DNA of 64,000 bases from an uncultured Gammaproteobacteria bacterium (GCA_905181885.1 CAJIZI010000001.1:823765-887764); one strand, 5' to 3'; shown: positions 1 to 9,911, numbered from the stretch's first letter. Numbers and translations: made by a program. Notes: generated from the letters alone by a model not told the origin.

Positions 1-1019
1 CTTTCGCTCCTGATAGCAAAGTGATGTCGGTCATTAAAGCTAATGCCTATGGGCATGGTGATATTCGGGTGGCTATTGCATTGGAAGAAAGTGATGCCTT
101 TGCAGTAGCAAGACTGTCAGAAGGCATCCACCTTAGACAAGCAGGTATTAAAAAAAACATTGTTTTGCTGGAAGGTGTTCATGATATAGAACAACTTCAA
201 TTGGCTGCTGAAAATGGTTTATCTCCTGTCTTCCATAACCAAGTACAGATTGACCTTTTATCAGATGCGGAACTTATAAGGCCACTCCAGTTTTGTTGGT
301 TAATGATAGAAACAGGTATGCACCGCTTAGGTATTTCGACAGATTCACTCCCCGCTGCCATAACAACATTAAGGAACAGTCATAAGATCAATGGTGAGAT
401 AGGAGTAATGACACACTTTGCCAATGCTGATAAGCCAAATGACTGCCGTAATAAGTCACAAATGGATAATTTATTAGAATCTAAAGAAGCCAAGAATGTT
501 ACTACTGCCATGGCGAATTCAGCAGCAATTATTTCATTACCAGGTAGTCATCAACAATGGATCAGACCAGGAGTTATGTTGTATGGATCTTCGCCATTTC
601 CAGATAAAACAGCAGACGGTTTAGGTTTAAAACCGGTAATGAAGTTAGCTGCACAAATTATTGCGATAGAACAACTGCAGGCAGGAGAGCAAGTAGGCTA
701 TGGTGGTGATTGGCAAGCGCAAAAAGAAATGAAAGTAGGGACAGTCAATATAGGCTATGGCGATGGTTATAGTCGCCAACTATCGAACAAGGGTAAAGTC
801 TGGGTGCACAATCAATTAGTTGATGTTTTAGGGCGAGTATCAATGGATATGATTTGTATTGACTTATCCTCAACGAACAATGTGAAAATAGGCGATGAGG
901 TAATACTCTGGGGGATAGAAGAATTGCAAATCGACTCTATAGCTACGTACGCAAACTCCATTTCTTATGAGTTACTATGCCAAGTTAACAATAGGGTTGT
1001 AAGGCAGTATGATGGCTAA
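1..1019 (+). CDS. alr: Alanine racemase, 5' end cut off by the window
   Basis: PLP-dependent racemase that converts L-alanine to D-alanine for the peptidoglycan stem peptide, in the cytoplasm. The frame is open from the first bases, and the earliest residues (APDSKVMSVIKANAYGHG) are the usual region around the PLP lysine, whose codon is at 36-38. About 20-25 residues are therefore missing upstream, and the ATG/GTG near 21-24 is internal. Further support is the GYGDGYSR segment, which holds the catalytic tyrosine, and the C-terminal VNNRVVR motif of the family. The product supplies D-alanine to Ddl (21471-22403). The gene overlaps radA by 11 bp, so the two are probably co-transcribed. Confidence 0.95.
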   Translation, partial: FAPDSKVMSVIKANAYGHGDIRVAIALEESDAFAVARLSEGIHLRQAGIKKNIVLLEGVHDIEQLQLAAENGLSPVFHNQVQIDLLSDAELIRPLQFCWLMIETGMHRLGISTDSLPAAITTLRNSHKINGEIGVMTHFANADKPNDCRNKSQMDNLLESKEAKNVTTAMANSAAIISLPGSHQQWIRPGVMLYGSSPFPDKTADGLGLKPVMKLAAQIIAIEQLQAGEQVGYGGDWQAQKEMKVGTVNIGYGDGYSRQLSNKGKVWVHNQLVDVLGRVSMDMICIDLSSTNNVKIGDEVILWGIEELQIDSIATYANSISYELLCQVNNRVVRQYDG

Positions 1020-2394
1020 GGTAAAGCGTATATATAGTTGTAAGGAGTGTGGAGCACAAACACCACAATGGGCTGGTAGATGCGGTGATTGTGGTGCATG
1101 GAATAGTTTAGCGGAAGAAATTCAAGCTGCCACGTCACCGATTAGTGAAGCTACTATCAGTCGCCATGCAAGTTATGCTGGAGAGCAAAAAGGACAGGTA
1201 CAGAGTTTAACTGAAATTACATCCGAGCAAGCCGTTCGATGGACTACAGGATTACCAGAACTAGATCGTGTCTTAGGCGGTGGTTTAGTGACCGGTTCGG
1301 TAGTGCTTATTGGTGGCGATCCAGGAATAGGAAAATCTACATTACTCTTGCAAGCGATGGCTATGATGGCTAAAACGAGTGGAGTTAGTCCTTTATATGT
1401 GAGTGGTGAGGAATCGTTACAACAAATTAGATTACGTGCGGAACGATTACAATTAGAAAATGTGTCCTTAGATTTACTAGCCGAAACGCATGCAGAGCAA
1501 ATGGTGGCAACAGCTAAGAAATTAAGACCTCAAGTGATGGTTATTGACTCCATTCAGACCGTCTTCACAGAACTACTACAATCAGCACCAGGTACGGTAG
1601 CACAAGTACGTGAAAGTGCAGCTCAACTAGTGCGTTTTGCAAAATCAAGTGGAACAACTATGATCTTAGTAGGCCACGTAACTAAACAGGGTGCTATAGC
1701 TGGGCCTCGGGTTTTAGAACATATGGTGGATACAGTATTATATTTTGAAGGTGATTCTTCAACGCGTTTTCGTATTTTAAGGGCAGTAAAAAATCGCTTT
1801 GGTGCTATAAACGAGTTAGGCATTTTTGGTATGACCGAGTTAGGGTTAAAAGAAGTAAGCAACCCCTCAGCTATCTTCCTATCACGTGGGGATGAGGCTC
1901 TCGCTGGAAGTGTTGTTACTGTAATCCGTGAGGGTAGTCGGCCGATGTTGGTTGAAGTACAAGCTCTAGTAGATGATAGTGCTTTAGGAAATCCTCGCAG
2001 GGTACCTGTAGGTTTAGAGCAAAACCGTCTTGCTATGTTGCTAGCTATTCTTCACCGACATGGAGGTATCACATGTAGTGACCAAGATGTTTTTATCAAT
2101 GTTGTGGGCGGCGTGAAACTTAGTGAGACAGGGGCCGATTTAGCTGTTTTATCAGCCGTATTATCTAGTTTAAAGAATAAAGCAATTGCTCGTGACTTGA
2201 TTATTTTTGGGGAAGTAGGGTTAACAGGTGAAATTAGACCTGTACAAGGAGGAGAGGAACGTATTAGTGACGCAGCAAAACATGGCTTTAAACATGCGAT
2301 TATTCCAACTGCCAATGCGCCACGAAAACCGATTAAAGGTATTAAAATAACCTCTGTACAACACCTTTCTGAAGCGATTGAAGCATTAAAGTAA
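1009..2394 (+). CDS. radA: DNA repair protein RadA (Sms)
   Basis: RecA-like ATPase that promotes branch migration during recombinational repair. Visible in order: an N-terminal four-cysteine zinc finger (C11, C14, C25, C28), a Walker A motif GDPGIGKST at about residues 103-111, the RadA-specific KNRFG motif near residue 260, and a C-terminal Lon-protease-like domain containing GEVGLTGEIRPV. At 461 residues it is the normal family length. Two adjacent ATGs (1009 and 1012) are possible starts. It overlaps the end of alr, so translation is probably coupled. No irregularity was seen. Confidence 0.96.
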   Translation: MMAKVKRIYSCKECGAQTPQWAGRCGDCGAWNSLAEEIQAATSPISEATISRHASYAGEQKGQVQSLTEITSEQAVRWTTGLPELDRVLGGGLVTGSVVLIGGDPGIGKSTLLLQAMAMMAKTSGVSPLYVSGEESLQQIRLRAERLQLENVSLDLLAETHAEQMVATAKKLRPQVMVIDSIQTVFTELLQSAPGTVAQVRESAAQLVRFAKSSGTTMILVGHVTKQGAIAGPRVLEHMVDTVLYFEGDSSTRFRILRAVKNRFGAINELGIFGMTELGLKEVSNPSAIFLSRGDEALAGSVVTVIREGSRPMLVEVQALVDDSALGNPRRVPVGLEQNRLAMLLAILHRHGGITCSDQDVFINVVGGVKLSETGADLAVLSAVLSSLKNKAIARDLIIFGEVGLTGEIRPVQGGEERISDAAKHGFKHAIIPTANAPRKPIKGIKITSVQHLSEAIEALK

Positions 2395-2477
2395 CGCGTG
2401 GCTGAGTCTTGGTTTCTAATATGGTCTACGCCGTGATAGATTAGTTCAATATTAGTGCTTACATGAGGGAGTTAGGG

Positions 2478-2903
2478 ATGTTGTGGGTGAAAGCGTTTCA
2501 CATTATCACTGTAGTAACATGGTTTGCAGCCTTGTTTTATTTGCCACGCTTGTTTGTCTACCACGCGATGTGCGACGATGAGTCGGGTAATGAAAGGTTT
2601 AAAGTGATGGAGCGAAAGTTATATCGGGGAATAATGACTCCGAGTGCGATATTAGTTTTAATACTAGGTCTTTGGCTAATGAGTTTTTATCCACTTGAAG
2701 CTATTTTACAAATGCATTGGTTGCATGCAAAGTTGATACTGGTAACACTACTTTTTGCTTATCACGGCATGTGTGGGCGAATCTTGAGAAACTTTGCTAA
2801 TAATAAGAATCAACGTTCTCATATTTATTACAGGTGGTTTAATGAGTTGCCCGTTATTATTCTGGTAGCGGTCATTATATTAGCAGTGGTAAAGCCATTC
2901 TAA
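2478..2903 (+). CDS. hemJ: HemJ-type protoporphyrinogen IX oxidase
   Basis: Small inner-membrane protein of the HemJ (UPF0093) family, which oxidises protoporphyrinogen IX in haem synthesis in bacteria lacking HemG or HemY. The sequence has about four hydrophobic segments, an N-terminal WVKAFHIITVVTWFA stretch and a YLPRLFVYH motif, plus HAKL, all typical of the family. I chose the ATG at 2478 because a GGGAG ribosome site lies 6-10 bases upstream and the protein then starts like its relatives. An in-frame ATG at 2463 would add five residues. The haem product could serve the cytochrome-like protein at 48987-49751, but that link is only inference. Confidence 0.88.
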   Translation: MLWVKAFHIITVVTWFAALFYLPRLFVYHAMCDDESGNERFKVMERKLYRGIMTPSAILVLILGLWLMSFYPLEAILQMHWLHAKLILVTLLFAYHGMCGRILRNFANNKNQRSHIYYRWFNELPVIILVAVIILAVVKPF

Positions 2904-2918
2904 ATGGCAAAGATATGA

Positions 2919-3495
2919 TTAATTTGAGTACTCAAACATTTTAACTACACGTTGCACACCGGCAGAGTTAGAAGTGATGCCGACAGCACGATCAGATTCT
3001 GATTGATTAACTATACCCATTAGATAAACGACTCCATGTTCTGTAACAACTTTTATGTAGAAAGGGTCTATCTGTCGATCAGATGTGATTTTTGCTTTGA
3101 CTTTAGACGTGATCCAAGCATCACTGCTACGAGAGGGTAAAGAGCTAGGTGCTGCGATAATTAGTTCATTATGAATAGTACGGACTTTGGGGATAACTCG
3201 AACTAGATCGTAAACTTGCTCGCTTAAGCTGTTCTGTTAGAGTTTCACCTGTTATTAGAATTATGCCGTTGTAGCTTGTGACATTAATATGGCTTTGCTC
3301 ATATATATCTTTGTTGTTGAATATGGCTAATGCAGCCTTGAATTCAACACCCTGATCGTCTATCACAGCGCCAGTAGTGCGTCGGTCATGCGCAATTGTG
3401 ACGCCAGTAGCAGCCCCAGTGATAATAGCAGTTGCACACCCCTGTAATAGAACAATAGTGATTAAAACTATGAGTGCAAACTTCGATATTGACAT
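2919..3495 (-). CDS. dolP: BON-domain lipoprotein (DolP/YraP-like), frame broken once
   Basis: Outer-membrane-associated lipoprotein with two BON domains; the E. coli homologue helps maintain outer-membrane integrity. The N-terminus has a hydrophobic signal followed by the lipobox LLQGC, then the first BON domain (NVTSYNGIILITGE). The frame breaks at about 3224-3228, where one surplus A/T base separates it from an intact second BON domain ending ...VQRVVKMFEYSN at the stop 2919-2921. Dropping that one base gives a normal protein of about 190 residues. The apparent 108-residue product stopping at 3169 is therefore an artefact of the shift or a recent mutation. It lies downstream of lpoA, as in many gammaproteobacteria. 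Confidence 0.82.
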
Positions 3496-3568
3496 GATGG
3501 CGTTCCTAAATTAGTGTGTAAGACTATTATCGCTTTCTAAAAACACTTTGGCTACTGTTGTTTGGTAG

Positions 3569-5499
3569 TTATTGTTCTGGGAACGAAGGACCTGCTGAAG
3601 GGTTATCTAAAGCTTTAATTTTACCCCTTACGAAGGTGGCCCATTGTAAACGACGGTTTATATAACCCCTATCGTCAACAGATAACAGACCGGTGGCACC
3701 TTGGTATGTTCATATCTGATGAAAGCCTTAACTGATTTATCTGAGTGGCCAACCGGTAAGCATCTGCACCGAGAGGCGTATAGGCGGATTAGTTGGTTAA
3801 AGGTCGGAGGCTGCTGTTTTCTTATGGCTCGATAAGCCAGATCGTTATGAGCCATTTCGGGAAATAGCCCAAGGGATGTCGTTGATGATAAAGGCCATTT
3901 AAATCGATATCTTGTTGTTTGTTTTTAGCACCAGTATATGCGTGAGAGGTTGCAACAACCGGCAATTGACCTGAGCGGTGAAATTTGAATTGCGGTACAA
4001 GCTGCCTGGCTTTTAGTGGCCGTGCGATTAGAAAAATAATGTCAATATCTTGTCGGCGACGTGGCTCAAAGCCGATTTTTATTGCAGCGGTTAGTGTCCG
4101 CTTTAGAGATTCATATCGTAGTTTGCTCACTCAATGATAGGTCAAAAACTGGAGTAATCACAGAGGAGTAATCATGCTCATCTTCATTGTAAATAGCTTG
4201 GCTCTAGTAACACACCACCTTGACTAAGCCACTGTTTTTTAAAAGCAATGGCAGCGCGTTGGCCCCACTCAGCATTAGGTGAGAACATAACTGCGCGCTT
4301 GTATCCTTTTGCTATTGCATTTTTGGCAGCAGAAATAGCATCATCTTCCGGAGCTAAACCAAATTGGTATAAATTATCAATCTGCTGAGAGTCGGGCAGA
4401 TGATTTAAAGCTATAACGGGTATTGGTAAGTTGGCAGACTGCTGCCAATATTTCTATTTTTGTTTTATCAAGTGGCCCAATGATGATGCTAGCATTAAGC
4501 TTAAGCGCTTTCTCATAAGCAACCTTCACCATACTTATATCATTTTTTATACTTGAATGAGTATTAATAAAGTGTAGTTTGGCACTGGCTTTTCCTGTGT
4601 AGTGCGCAGCAAAAATACCTTGTTTTATTGCTTCAGCAACCTGGGCATAAGGGCCCGACTCTGGGAGTAATATGGCGATACTTTTGGGCTTTTTCGGCAA
4701 TAAGTTAGCAGAAGAAATCACTCCCCTCGTTAGTGGGGGGCGAGGGATAATATAGTTCCGACGGAGAGCGCCGGGTGGTTTGGATAGTTTCGCTCCCAAT
4801 CCTCAATGGCTATAGAGAGGATTTCTGGCTTATCTATATAAGTTTGAATGGTATGAGCGAGCATAAACCAGCCGCTGTCATCAGCAGGTGCGGCCCCGGG
4901 GTTAAACAACTCTAAGGCTCTTAGGTGATAGAGCCATCAAGGACTTCCAGAGCTGTTGTTGGTTTTTACCGCGGCCAAGCTCAGTTAGTAATGGGGCTAA
5001 TTGTATGTGAGTCTTGGCCTTTTCTAGCCAGTTCTCGGGTTTCTTGATATGCACTTGATACGCAGTTCTAAAAAGCGCTTTTTTCTTTTTAGCGGATAAA
5101 TTTTCTGCTTTGTATGAGCTAAGTGAACGCTAAGGCACCCTCATAATTTTGCTGGCTGAATGAAATATTAGCTTCTAAGATATCTTTATAAAAGGCTAAA
5201 GCATCTGTTAGGTGATCGAAGTCAATCATGGCAAGATTAGCTTGCACCTGTTCTATTTGGCCTAACTGCCAGTGAGCTGAAGCAGCCTGTATATATAGCT
5301 GCGTACGATATGTTCCGCGTTTTGTTTCAGCTAACGCTTCATATTGTCGGGCGGCACTAGAAAAATCACCTGATTGAACGGCAATATGTGCTTGTGATTC
5401 GGCTTCCTTATCTTCCGTTTTGAGTGGCGATAATGACTGACAAGCACTCACTGTCAAAGAGAGTGTAGTTAGCAGTAATAAATGGCGCCATGAAGACAT
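3569..5499 (-). pseudogene. lpoA: LpoA, penicillin-binding protein activator, with about ten frameshifts
   Basis: Outer-membrane lipoprotein that stimulates PBP1A. The N-terminus (5499 down to about 5127) has a signal peptide with lipobox TVSAC and TPR-like helices. The C-terminal half is a periplasmic-binding-protein fold, with SIAILLPESGPYAQVAEAIK, GFEPRRRQDIDIIF and GATGLLSVDDRGYI near the stop at 3569-3571. As written it is split into about eleven pieces. I located single-base changes near 5126, 4914-4926, 4735-4740 (G run, one base short), 4438-4441, 4200, 4115, 3891, 3856, 3774 and 3703. All others are one base too many. Undoing them gives one open frame of about 640 codons with no stop, close to family length. 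Either a heavily mis-called region or a decaying gene; I favour the former. Confidence 0.85.
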
Positions 5500-5594
5500 A
5501 ATCTAATATCTAATAATAAATAAGTATGCGAAACATCTTACCTGTTCGCGTATATTACGACCAGAACTTAATGATTAAGAAAAGGTTGGTTTCC

Positions 5595-6443
5595 GTGTCA
5601 AATGTTGAACCAGAGAGTCTTTATATCGTTGCGACCCCAATTGGTAACCTAGCTGATATGTCAGCACGTGCTATTGAGGTTTTAAAAGATGTTGATGTCA
5701 TTGCTGCTGAAGATACTCGGCACAGTGGGCACTTGCTACAACATTATGCAATCAAGACACCAACTGTTTCACTCCATGAACATAACGAACAACAACGCAG
5801 TGAGGTATTGTTATCTCGTTTACAGGCAGGAGAGGCCATTGCACTAATTAGCGACGCTGGAACTCCATTAATTAGTGATCCGGGATATAGATTAGTGTCT
5901 TTAGTCCGTGCTCATGGCATTAATGTTGTGCCTATCCCGGGCTGTTGTGCGCTGGTGGCTGCGCTATCGGCTTCGGGCCTAGCCTCGGACAAATTTTCAT
6001 TTGAAGGTTTCTTACCCTCAAAACAAGCTGCGAGAAAACATACCTTAGAAAAATTAAAAAATGAAACCCGTACGATGATTTTTTATGAAAGCCCACGTCG
6101 CTTGAACAATACACTAAATGATATGGAAAGTGTCTTTGGACGAGAGAGACCTGCGTGTTTAGCAAGAGAGCTCACTAAACTACATGAAACAATTGTTACT
6201 AAGCCATTGGCTGAATTACAAAGCTGGGTTGATAGCGATAGTAATCAACAGCGGGGTGAGTGTGTCGTTTTGGTTGAAGGTAACCGAATCCAACAGGATG
6301 CGAGTGAAGCAGAAGTCGATCGTTTTTTAGCTATATTGCTAGATGACCTTCCAGTAAAGCGTGCAGCTGCTATTACAGCTGCATTGCTATCAGTTAGTAA
6401 AAATAAAGCTTATGAACAGGCATTGAAACTCCAGCAGAAATAA
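5595..6443 (+). CDS. rsmI: 16S rRNA (cytidine1402-2'-O)-methyltransferase
   Basis: Methylates the 2'-hydroxyl of C1402 in the 16S rRNA decoding centre using S-adenosylmethionine. The tetrapyrrole-methylase fold is clear: LYIVATPIGNLADMSARA at the N-terminus, AAEDTRHSG, the SAM-loop ALISDAGTPLISDPGY, PGCCALVAALSASGL, and FYESPRRL. The open frame extends to an ATG at 5526, but homologues begin shortly before LYIVATPIGN. The GTG at 5595, with AAAGG nine bases upstream, gives the usual length of 282 residues. It is divergent from lpoA, as is common. No typical promoter is evident in the very short gap. Confidence 0.93.
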   Translation: MSNVEPESLYIVATPIGNLADMSARAIEVLKDVDVIAAEDTRHSGHLLQHYAIKTPTVSLHEHNEQQRSEVLLSRLQAGEAIALISDAGTPLISDPGYRLVSLVRAHGINVVPIPGCCALVAALSASGLASDKFSFEGFLPSKQAARKHTLEKLKNETRTMIFYESPRRLNNTLNDMESVFGRERPACLARELTKLHETIVTKPLAELQSWVDSDSNQQRGECVVLVEGNRIQQDASEAEVDRFLAILLDDLPVKRAAAITAALLSVSKNKAYEQALKLQQK

Positions 6444-6468
6444 GTGGTGTCAGGTATGATCTTGATTA

Positions 6469-6829
<361 letters not shown>

Positions 6830-6857
6830 ATTTTTTAAAATTTGATAAAACAGACAT

Positions 6858-7649
6858 TTAGTGACTAAATAGGGGAGAGTACTCTCTTGAATCATTATTG
6901 TAGTTATAGTCATATTTCTGTAAATTGTTGTGCCGAATAATTGAACGTATTTCTTTTATGTAGTCCTGGCCTCTTTGAGAGTATTTGTCGAGACCTTTAG
7001 CGAGTTCATTACCGGTGACTGGTTTTGCTGCAGCCCTTAGACTCATTCTAATCTTACGAAGAGATTTGTATGCTTTATGGCTATTGATATTTCGAAGATA
7101 ACTTGCAATGGAGTCACTAGGCGAATTAAATACTGCAACCTCGTGAATATCTCCAGTTCCACGGTCGTTAGGCACCATACCGCAGCCCCTTTTGAAACAC
7201 CACTGACCATAATAGTTGTTTCCTTCACGAGCAAAACGTGATGTACCCCAACCGCTTTCATTGGCAGCCTGCGCAAGAGCAAGTGAAGCTGGTATAACAT
7301 CGACTCGTCGAAGCAATGTTGCCCAGTCTTTCTCATCGTTGGTATCAAAATTGTCGAGCTGGTAGACTTCTAAAAAGTTTTCTAGCTGAAAGTGGTCTAT
7401 CCACCCTATATTGTCATGATGCTGGCTCCACTTGCTGATTTTCTCGCGTGCTTTCAGAGTCGCAGCGTTATGATTATTGATCAAGGGTAATAAATAATTG
7501 AAAAATTCTTTTTTGCGTTCAGTGCCTGCTTCGAATTTGGTAAAGTCAGGGATAGTATCTGCAATAGCCGGTGAAAAGATTGAAAATCCGAGCACTAAAA
7601 TGCCACAAAGTTTAATCAGGTGTTTTATGTTAATAAATAGTTGACTCAT
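6858..7649 (-). CDS. Bax/FlgJ-like glucosaminidase, exported
   Basis: Predicted periplasmic peptidoglycan hydrolase of the Bax family (mannosyl-glycoprotein endo-beta-N-acetylglucosaminidase fold, related to the FlgJ C-terminal domain). Residues 1 to about 30 are a signal peptide ending SPAIA. The catalytic domain starts near residue 108 with VDVIPASLALAQAANESGWG; E131 is the expected catalytic acid. The YYGQWCFKRGCG segment with two cysteines is typical of Bax proteins. Length 263 residues matches the family. It converges on rnpB, with under 30 bp between them. The cell-wall role is inferred from the fold; the physiological role of Bax is not well defined. Confidence 0.87.
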   Translation of the reverse strand: MSQLFINIKHLIKLCGILVLGFSIFSPAIADTIPDFTKFEAGTERKKEFFNYLLPLINNHNAATLKAREKISKWSQHHDNIGWIDHFQLENFLEVYQLDNFDTNDEKDWATLLRRVDVIPASLALAQAANESGWGTSRFAREGNNYYGQWCFKRGCGMVPNDRGTGDIHEVAVFNSPSDSIASYLRNINSHKAYKSLRKIRMSLRAAAKPVTGNELAKGLDKYSQRGQDYIKEIRSIIRHNNLQKYDYNYNNDSREYSPLFSH

Positions 7650-8137
7650 ATTGTTGTTTTTTTCGGTTAAGTGACAAGAATTATTATCTCACCAAGCGTT
7701 GCTTGTTTTAATCATTTTATATCATGCATTGAATACAAATATGTTACTTATTAGTCTGTGTATTGTCAGAGTATTCTATTTTTGAGCGCTTTGTTACTAC
7801 ATATCTGCCACGAAAAGATAATCAAGGCCTTTCTCCTTGACTTGCTAAGAGCCTATTCAGACCGATATCCATAGCTAATATTACACCTAAAGCAAAGACT
7901 TAAAAGCGCGCGCTGATTTCATCATTTTTTCTCCAGACATGAAAAGTTGTCAGCTAGAAGTGCGTGTGAGTCTGTAGTCAAAAAAGTCATTTAATAGTTA
8001 GAATTCACATTAACTTCCCGTTGCACTTTAATGATAGAAAGGTAGTCCTTGTTATTAACTGCAGCATAGACTCAACCACTTTAATAAAATACTGCTAAGT
8101 CATTGTCCTTAATAGAGGATTTTGTCTATTTTGGTGC
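7650..8137. other. Non-coding gap between the Bax gene and the mra promoter
   Basis: About 490 bases without a credible gene. It is AT-rich and has stops in all frames. I saw no tRNA, riboswitch, clear terminator hairpin or repeat. It must contain the promoter of the leftward Bax gene, but no convincing -35/-10 pair stands out. Confidence 0.6.
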
Positions 8138-8166
8138 TTGACATAGACTTGACTCGCTCCTATAGT
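8138..8166 (+). promoter_or_regulatory. Sigma-70 promoter of the mra/dcw cluster
   Basis: A perfect -35 box TTGACA (8138-8143), a 17-base spacer and TATAGT (8161-8166) as -10, placing the transcription start near 8173, about 50 bases before mraZ. It is the best consensus promoter seen in the window and precedes a run of 16 co-directional genes. Confidence 0.85.
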
Positions 8167-8170
8167 GTCA

Positions 8171-8200
8171 AAAGTGGGTAAAAGTGGATCAAAGTGGATC
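8171..8200 (+). promoter_or_regulatory. MraZ operator: three tandem 10-bp boxes
   Basis: Three head-to-tail 10-base units, each of the form AAAGTGGRT plus one base, at 8171-8180, 8181-8190 and 8191-8200. GTGG repeats at 10-bp spacing upstream of mraZ are the known binding site of MraZ, which represses its own operon in E. coli. Here they start five bases after the -10 box and cover the predicted start site, so binding should block initiation. Confidence 0.85.
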
Positions 8201-8221
8201 GGTAATTTAGGAGAGTGAATA

Positions 8222-8674
8222 GTGTTTAGAGGCGTAGCAACATTTAATTTAGATGCAAAAGGACGAGTGGCGATTCCAGCCAAGTTCCGTAAGCATCTGG
8301 ATGCTTGTTGCGAAGGGCGTTTAGTAGTGACTATCGATCATAGTGATCATTGTTTGCAGATGTATCCCCTCTCAGAATGGGAACAGGTTGAACATAAGCT
8401 TTCTAGTTTACCAAGTTTGAATACTCAAGTCCGCCGCTTGAAAAGAATGTTACTTGGCTATGCGACTGAATGTGAGATGGATAAAAATGGTCGTATTTTG
8501 TTACCTGCAAAATTACGTGAGTTTGCAGGGCTTGAGAAAGATATCGTGATGATAGGTCAGGGTAATAAATTCGAATTATGGGATGAGGGCACTTGGAATA
8601 GTTTAATGGATGACTGTTTGGAAGAAGACTTTGACGGTATTTTACCGGCAGAGTTAGAAAATCTTTCTATCTAG
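8222..8674 (+). CDS. mraZ: MraZ transcriptional regulator
   Basis: DNA-binding regulator with two AbrB-like swapped-hairpin domains that assembles into a ring and represses the mra/dcw operon. Both signature repeats are visible: DAKGRVAIPAKFR near residues 11-23 and DKNGRILLPAKLREFA near 86-101. Length 150 residues is normal. Start is GTG at 8222, with AGGAGAG six bases upstream. It is the first gene of the cluster and should bind the three boxes at 8171-8200. Confidence 0.97.
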   Translation: MFRGVATFNLDAKGRVAIPAKFRKHLDACCEGRLVVTIDHSDHCLQMYPLSEWEQVEHKLSSLPSLNTQVRRLKRMLLGYATECEMDKNGRILLPAKLREFAGLEKDIVMIGQGNKFELWDEGTWNSLMDDCLEEDFDGILPAELENLSI

Positions 8675-8682
8675 CTCTGATT

Positions 8683-9621
8683 ATGACAAAAGCCTCTCCA
8701 GAACATATTCCTGTCTTATTAGATGAGACAGTAACTGCTTTGAATATCAAGCCAGATGGGCTTTATATTGATGGGACATTTGGCCGGGGTGGTCATGCGC
8801 GGGCTATATTGGGTGAATTGTCGTCTAAAGGACGAGTATTAGGACTTGATAAAGATCCAGAAGCTCTGGAAGAGGGTCAGGACTTAGCTGCAAAGGATGA
8901 AAGGTTCACGATTGAACAATGTTCTTTTGCAAAATTGTCCGATACTGTGAAAACAAGGTTTTGGCAGGGGAAAGTCGATGGTATTTTATTGGATATTGGC
9001 GTCTCATCACCACAGTTGGATATCGCGGAACGTGGGTTTAGTTTCCGAAAAGAGGGTCCTTTAGATATGAGGATGAACCCTGGTGAAGGTAAAAGTGCAG
9101 CAGAATGGCTTGCATATGCAAGTATGGATGAAATTACGACTGTACTAAAAACATTTGGTGAAGAGCGTTTTGGTAAACGAATAGCAAGAGCAATAGTAGA
9201 AACAAGAGACGCATCACCACTAAGAACGACTAAGCAGCTGGCAGATTTAGTTGATAAAGCAAGTCCATTTCGTGAAAAAAACAAACATCCGGCAACAAGA
9301 ACATTTCAGGCGATCCGTATTCACATCAATAATGAGTTGGATGATTTATCACTAGTACTACAGCAAGCTATCGATGTAATGGCTATTGGCGGGCGACTCA
9401 CTGTTATTAGTTTCCATTCTCTGGAAGATCGTATCGTTAAACGGTTTTTCCGTGATCAAGCCAAAGGTGATGATTTACCGGCGTACTTTCCTATTACTGC
9501 TGATCAGTTAAATCCTAGTATTAAGTTAATTGGCAAAGCTATTAAATCAGGCGAGGAAGAGTTGGCCAGAAATCCAAGAGCGCGTAGCGCAGTATTACGC
9601 GTTGTGGAGAAAATAAAGTGA
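8683..9621 (+). CDS. rsmH: 16S rRNA (cytosine1402-N4)-methyltransferase
   Basis: Methylates N4 of C1402 in 16S rRNA, the same nucleotide targeted on its ribose by RsmI (5595-6443), so the window holds both enzymes. The SAM-binding loop DGTFGRGGHA lies near residues 30-39. Other family motifs are GILLDIGVSSPQLD, ERGFSF, PLDMRM and ISFHSLEDRIVKRFF. Length 312 is normal. It starts nine bases after mraZ and overlaps ftsL by four bases. Confidence 0.97.
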   Translation: MTKASPEHIPVLLDETVTALNIKPDGLYIDGTFGRGGHARAILGELSSKGRVLGLDKDPEALEEGQDLAAKDERFTIEQCSFAKLSDTVKTRFWQGKVDGILLDIGVSSPQLDIAERGFSFRKEGPLDMRMNPGEGKSAAEWLAYASMDEITTVLKTFGEERFGKRIARAIVETRDASPLRTTKQLADLVDKASPFREKNKHPATRTFQAIRIHINNELDDLSLVLQQAIDVMAIGGRLTVISFHSLEDRIVKRFFRDQAKGDDLPAYFPITADQLNPSIKLIGKAIKSGEEELARNPRARSAVLRVVEKIK

Positions 9622-9911
9622 CTTTGACTCGAAATATCGGCATTCAAAGTCAACATTTCTCTTTGTATGTGATGCTTTTGGCAGTAATGGCTTCAGCTAT
9701 TTCAGTTGTGTATACCAAACATCAAAGTCGGGTTGAATTTGTTGCATTGCAAAAACTTGAGCAACACCGAGATGATTTGGATGAAGAGTGGGGTAGGCTT
9801 CTATTGGAACAGAGCACTTGGGCGAGCCCTGGACGAGTGGAGCATCAGGCTAAAATTAAGTTGGACATGATTATACCTATGGCTCGAAGTACGGTTGTAC
9901 TTAACCCATGA
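9618..9911 (+). CDS. ftsL: Cell division protein FtsL
   Basis: Small bitopic membrane protein of the FtsQLB divisome complex, which licenses FtsWI activity. One transmembrane helix lies at about residues 17-33, followed by a periplasmic coiled coil (LEQHRDDLDEEWGRLLLEQ) and the short conserved tail WASPGRVEHQAKIKLDM. At 97 residues, between rsmH and ftsI with four-base overlaps on both sides, its position is diagnostic even though FtsL sequences diverge widely. Confidence 0.93.
   Translation: MTLTRNIGIQSQHFSLYVMLLAVMASAISVVYTKHQSRVEFVALQKLEQHRDDLDEEWGRLLLEQSTWASPGRVEHQAKIKLDMIIPMARSTVVLNP

Noticed and set aside
4719-4748. GC-rich inverted repeat (CCCCTCG ... CGAGG) as a REP element or terminator within lpoA
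   Set aside because: It lies inside the coding frame once the short G run is corrected, has no T tract, and no second copy was seen.
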